NCBI GenBank assembly: GCA_910586275.1
Contig: CAJUIM010000094.1
Location: 1-14,898 of the forward strand
Length of the DNA: 14,898 nucleotides
Origin: an uncultured Lachnospiraceae bacterium
GTDB taxonomy: Bacteria; Bacillota; Clostridia; Lachnospirales; Lachnospiraceae
Reading direction: 5' to 3'
In this document: positions 12,986 to 14,898 of the stretch, in pieces
How positions within the stretch are numbered: position 1 is the first letter of the stretch
Layout: each line of letters starts with the position of its first letter
The notes under the pieces: generated by a model
Databases searched by the model: none
What the model was told of the DNA's origin: nothing
What the model saw: only the letters and a program-made list of their open reading frames with translations
Position numbers and translations under genes: made by a program

Positions 12986-13459
12986 ATGGATACCACTATT
13001 AACCTTCCCGAAATTGTCACGAATCTGCAAAACGGCCTCTATCCCAAACTGGGAAGCGGTTCCGGCAGACGGGTCTATGACCTGCAGAACGGCACCGTGC
13101 TAAAAGCCGCAAAAAATGTCCGGGGATATGCGCAGAACCAAATAGAATACATTATTTCGGAAATGGATGATTCCGAGCAATTTGCCAAAGTACTTTACAT
13201 TTCCAAAGACAACCTATATCTGATTATGGAAAAAGCAGAACCCGTCACGGACTTTTCCCAAGTGCGGAATTATTTTAAAGTGAAGACCAACCATGAACTG
13301 TTTCAGCTGGATAATCTTAAATATATACCCCATAAATATAATCTCTTGACAAGCGACTTATGCCGCCCGGTCAACTGGGGCTTTCTTCATGGGCGGCCCG
13401 TCATCATTGATTATGGCTTCACAGGGCGGATACGGCGGAAATATTACTCCTTTTTATAA
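12986..13459 (+). CDS. Compact protein kinase-like protein
   Basis: The protein has 157 residues from ATG 12986, after AGAGGATATCTT. A glycine-rich loop-like GSGSGRRVYDL (23-33) is followed by VLKAAKN with a possible ATP-binding Lys40 and by Glu54 or Glu59 as a possible helix-C partner. A hydrophobic YLIMEKAEPV (78-87) resembles a kinase hinge. SDLCRPVNWGFLHGRPVIID (123-142) continued by YGFT would correspond to the catalytic loop and a DFG-like DYG (142-144). Eukaryotic-type kinases and APH enzymes have about 250 or more residues, so the helical C-lobe is nearly absent. It could be a minimal kinase, an adenylylating or phosphotransfer pseudokinase, or a regulator; no accessory domain is present. 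It stands alone, convergent with the radical SAM gene, 22 bases between stops. Confidence 0.6.
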   Translation: MDTTINLPEIVTNLQNGLYPKLGSGSGRRVYDLQNGTVLKAAKNVRGYAQNQIEYIISEMDDSEQFAKVLYISKDNLYLIMEKAEPVTDFSQVRNYFKVKTNHELFQLDNLKYIPHKYNLLTSDLCRPVNWGFLHGRPVIIDYGFTGRIRRKYYSFL

Positions 13460-13481
13460 ACCTTTTCTTTAAAAGTGCCGC

Positions 13482-14180
13482 CTATTCCACGCCTCTCACC
13501 CATACCCCTTTCACATATGGCCTGACACATTCTGCAAGCTGTTCTAATTCCTCCCTGCCGTAAGCATGATAGCCTTTCACAATCACACCTGTCTCTTCAC
13601 GGTAACTTTGCAGGAAATACTTTTCCGCCCCTTTTATTTCTTTCCCGATGGCAGACAATTCCTCCTTGCCATGCAGTTCACGCACTACCGTTGTACGGAA
13701 CTCATACTCTATGCCGCTTTCCATAATCAGCCGAATAGATTCCTTTATACGCCCGGTATCCACCCATGCCGCTCCTACGGTTTCGCCGTAACGCCGCATA
13801 CTGTTTTTTATATCCATGGCTATGTAATCCAAAAGCTTCCCCTCCGCAAGCCGCCGCACTGCCTCGGGTTTATAGCCGTTCGTATCCAGTTTCACCAAAT
13901 ACCCCAGTTCCTTAATTTCCTTTATAAAATCTGCCAATCCTTCTGCCAAAGTAGGTTCCCCGCCGGTTATGCATACCCCGGTCAGCAGTCCCCGCCTTTT
14001 TTTCAGAAAACCCAGAACCTCTTTCTGCGCGATTACCGGCTGTCTTTCCGGCCGCAAAACCAAATCCCCGTTCTGGCAGAAGGGGCAGCGGAAATTGCAG
14101 CCTCCCAAAAATATAGTGGCAGCTACATGTTCCGGATAATCCAATAAGGTCGTCTTATTTAATCCATGTATATTTACCAT
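13482..14180 (-). CDS. Anaerobic ribonucleoside-triphosphate reductase activating protein (NrdG2-type radical SAM)
   Basis: The protein has 232 residues, the length of the NrdG2 type. The radical SAM cluster motif CNFRCPFC (Cys28, Cys32, Cys35) is followed by GGEPTL (73-78), which binds S-adenosylmethionine. The N-terminus MVNIHGLNKTTLLDYPEHVA is typical. Such proteins use a 4Fe-4S cluster to create the glycyl radical of the anaerobic reductase NrdD, which makes deoxynucleotides under anoxia. No nrdD is in the window, so it must act on a reductase encoded elsewhere, or it activates another glycyl-radical enzyme. ATG 14180 is preceded by GGAAAGGATATATATT. The gene is divergent from tadA with overlapping promoter elements. 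Confidence 0.85.
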   Translation of the reverse strand: MVNIHGLNKTTLLDYPEHVAATIFLGGCNFRCPFCQNGDLVLRPERQPVIAQKEVLGFLKKRRGLLTGVCITGGEPTLAEGLADFIKEIKELGYLVKLDTNGYKPEAVRRLAEGKLLDYIAMDIKNSMRRYGETVGAAWVDTGRIKESIRLIMESGIEYEFRTTVVRELHGKEELSAIGKEIKGAEKYFLQSYREETGVIVKGYHAYGREELEQLAECVRPYVKGVWVRGVE

Positions 14181-14233
14181 AATATATATCCTTTCCCTAC
14201 CGGCTGTCTTTCAGCAGGTCAATCCGCATAAAT

Positions 14234-14300
14234 TTTGCGCAAATTTTATTTGATACCCTTCTTCGGATATATTATACTAAAGAAACAGGAATAAAGTAAA
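14234..14300. promoter_or_regulatory. Overlapping divergent promoters of the radical SAM gene and tadA
   Basis: Plus strand: TTGATA (14250-14255), 17 bases, TATACT (14273-14278), driving tadA. Minus strand: TTTACT (14300-14295), 18 bases, TATAAT (14276-14271), driving the radical SAM gene. The two -10 boxes overlap by four bases, so the promoters cannot be bound at once. A 10-bp palindrome TTTGCGCAAA (14234-14243) lies next to the tadA -35 box and could be an operator. Confidence 0.5.
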
Positions 14301-14313
14301 GGCAGACACCATT

Positions 14314-14805
14314 ATGGATATTCAGGAAAAATACATGAAAGCCGCCCTGAAACAGGCGCAGAAAGCGTATTCCTTGGGCGAAGTTCCCATCGGATGCGTC
14401 ATCACTTACGAAGGAAAAATTATAGGCAGGGGATATAACCGCCGCAACACCGACAAAAATACCCTTGCCCATGCGGAAATCACTGCCATAAAAAAAGCCA
14501 GCAGGAAAATCGGCGACTGGCGGCTGGAAGGCTGCACGCTATACGTCACCCTTGAGCCATGCCAAATGTGTGCCGGTGCCATTATACAAGCCCGCATCAC
14601 CGAAGTTGTCATCGGCAGCATGAACCCAAAAGCTGGCTGCGGAGGTTCCATACTGAACATTCTGGAAATGCCCCAGTTCAACCATCAGGCTAAAGTAACC
14701 CGCGGAGTGCTGCAGGAGGAATGCAGCAATATTCTCACCGCTTTCTTCAAGGAACTCCGCATACGCAATAAATCAGAGAAAAGCAGCAGGCAAACAGACC
14801 AATGA
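14314..14805 (+). CDS. tadA: tRNA-specific adenosine deaminase TadA
   Basis: The protein has 163 residues, the usual length. The zinc-site motif HAE (His53-Ala54-Glu55) and PCQMC (Pro82-Cys83-Gln84-Met85-Cys86) give the two cysteines, histidine and catalytic glutamate of the deaminase fold. It converts adenosine 34 to inosine in tRNA-Arg(ACG), allowing wobble decoding of CGN codons, and is essential in bacteria. The start ATG 14314 (MDIQEKYMKAALKQAQKA) has only a weak AAAGG about 11 bases upstream. The C-terminal 20 residues are basic and polar as in other members. It begins on the plus strand from TTGATA/TATACT (14250-14278). Confidence 0.95.
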   Translation: MDIQEKYMKAALKQAQKAYSLGEVPIGCVITYEGKIIGRGYNRRNTDKNTLAHAEITAIKKASRKIGDWRLEGCTLYVTLEPCQMCAGAIIQARITEVVIGSMNPKAGCGGSILNILEMPQFNHQAKVTRGVLQEECSNILTAFFKELRIRNKSEKSSRQTDQ

Positions 14806-14806
14806 C

Positions 14807-14850
14807 ACGGAAATGCCGGCGCAGGCATAAAACCGAAAATTGATTTCCGT
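14807..14850 (+). other. Structured region after tadA, possible RNA element
   Basis: ACGGAAAT (14807-14814) pairs perfectly with ATTTCCGT (14843-14850), enclosing a small stem ATGCC/GGCAT. There is no T-run after it, so it is not a standard terminator. The last 48 bases of the window, after it, hold no gene or motif that I recognise. In Firmicutes tadA is often followed by the SRP RNA gene, but I could not match this sequence to it. Confidence 0.3.
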
Positions 14851-14898
14851 AACAGTTCAGCCTGAATGTTGTGTTGAGAGGCGGACGCACGGGAGGGA

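Noticed and set aside
13460..13481. Possible bidirectional terminator between the convergent kinase-like and radical SAM genes
   Set aside because: Only a weak CTTTT/AAAAG pair is visible; not enough to call a terminator.
1..14898. CRISPR arrays, tRNA or rRNA genes, insertion sequences, integrases
   Set aside because: No regularly spaced repeats, cloverleaf or rRNA signatures, or transposase/recombinase catalytic motifs were seen; only fragments suggest former mobile elements.

Overview
The window looks like a low- to mid-GC Firmicutes chromosome, most likely a gut Lachnospiraceae-type Clostridium relative. This rests on the strong GGAGG-type ribosome binding sites, the ECF sigma/DUF4179 pair, a short Firmicutes-type CstA, the NrdG2-type radical SAM activase and ICE-type fragments. 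No rRNA, tRNA, CRISPR array or intact transposase is visible.

Left part (1 to about 3,370) is an accessory patchwork, much of it decayed. It starts with the C-terminal half of a YgiT-type zinc-finger (antitoxin-like) protein. Two small minus-strand genes follow, broken by frameshifts that all lie in short runs. Then come a double zinc-ribbon protein, a truncated XRE regulator of the kind carried by integrative conjugative elements, a very AT-rich NAD-dependent epimerase, a nested inverted repeat, a Cys-rich small membrane protein, and an XRE regulator preceded by the relic of a second copy of itself.

Middle part (3,477 to 8,620, minus strand) is one apparent operon, read from right to left: VWA-like/DUF2201 protein, MoxR-type AAA+ ATPase, leucine-rich-repeat protein, a 75-residue unknown, and an inositol monophosphatase-family phosphatase. 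A sigma-A-like promoter containing a perfect palindrome lies in front. The MoxR + VWA pair suggests an ATP-driven chaperone or metal-insertion module; the other members may be its partners or clients. This is the most system-like part of the window.

Right part: a CstA-family carrier with its own promoter and terminator, then an ECF sigma factor and its DUF4179 membrane anti-sigma candidate. The sigma gene has structured leader and intercistronic RNA and an ECF-like promoter. Beyond a very long bidirectional hairpin terminator lie a 38-residue membrane microprotein (minus), a compact kinase-like protein (plus), an anaerobic ribonucleotide reductase activase-like radical SAM protein (minus) and tadA (plus). 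The last 90 bases form secondary structure but were not identified.

All functional calls rest on reading the translations and motifs by eye; no database search was possible.
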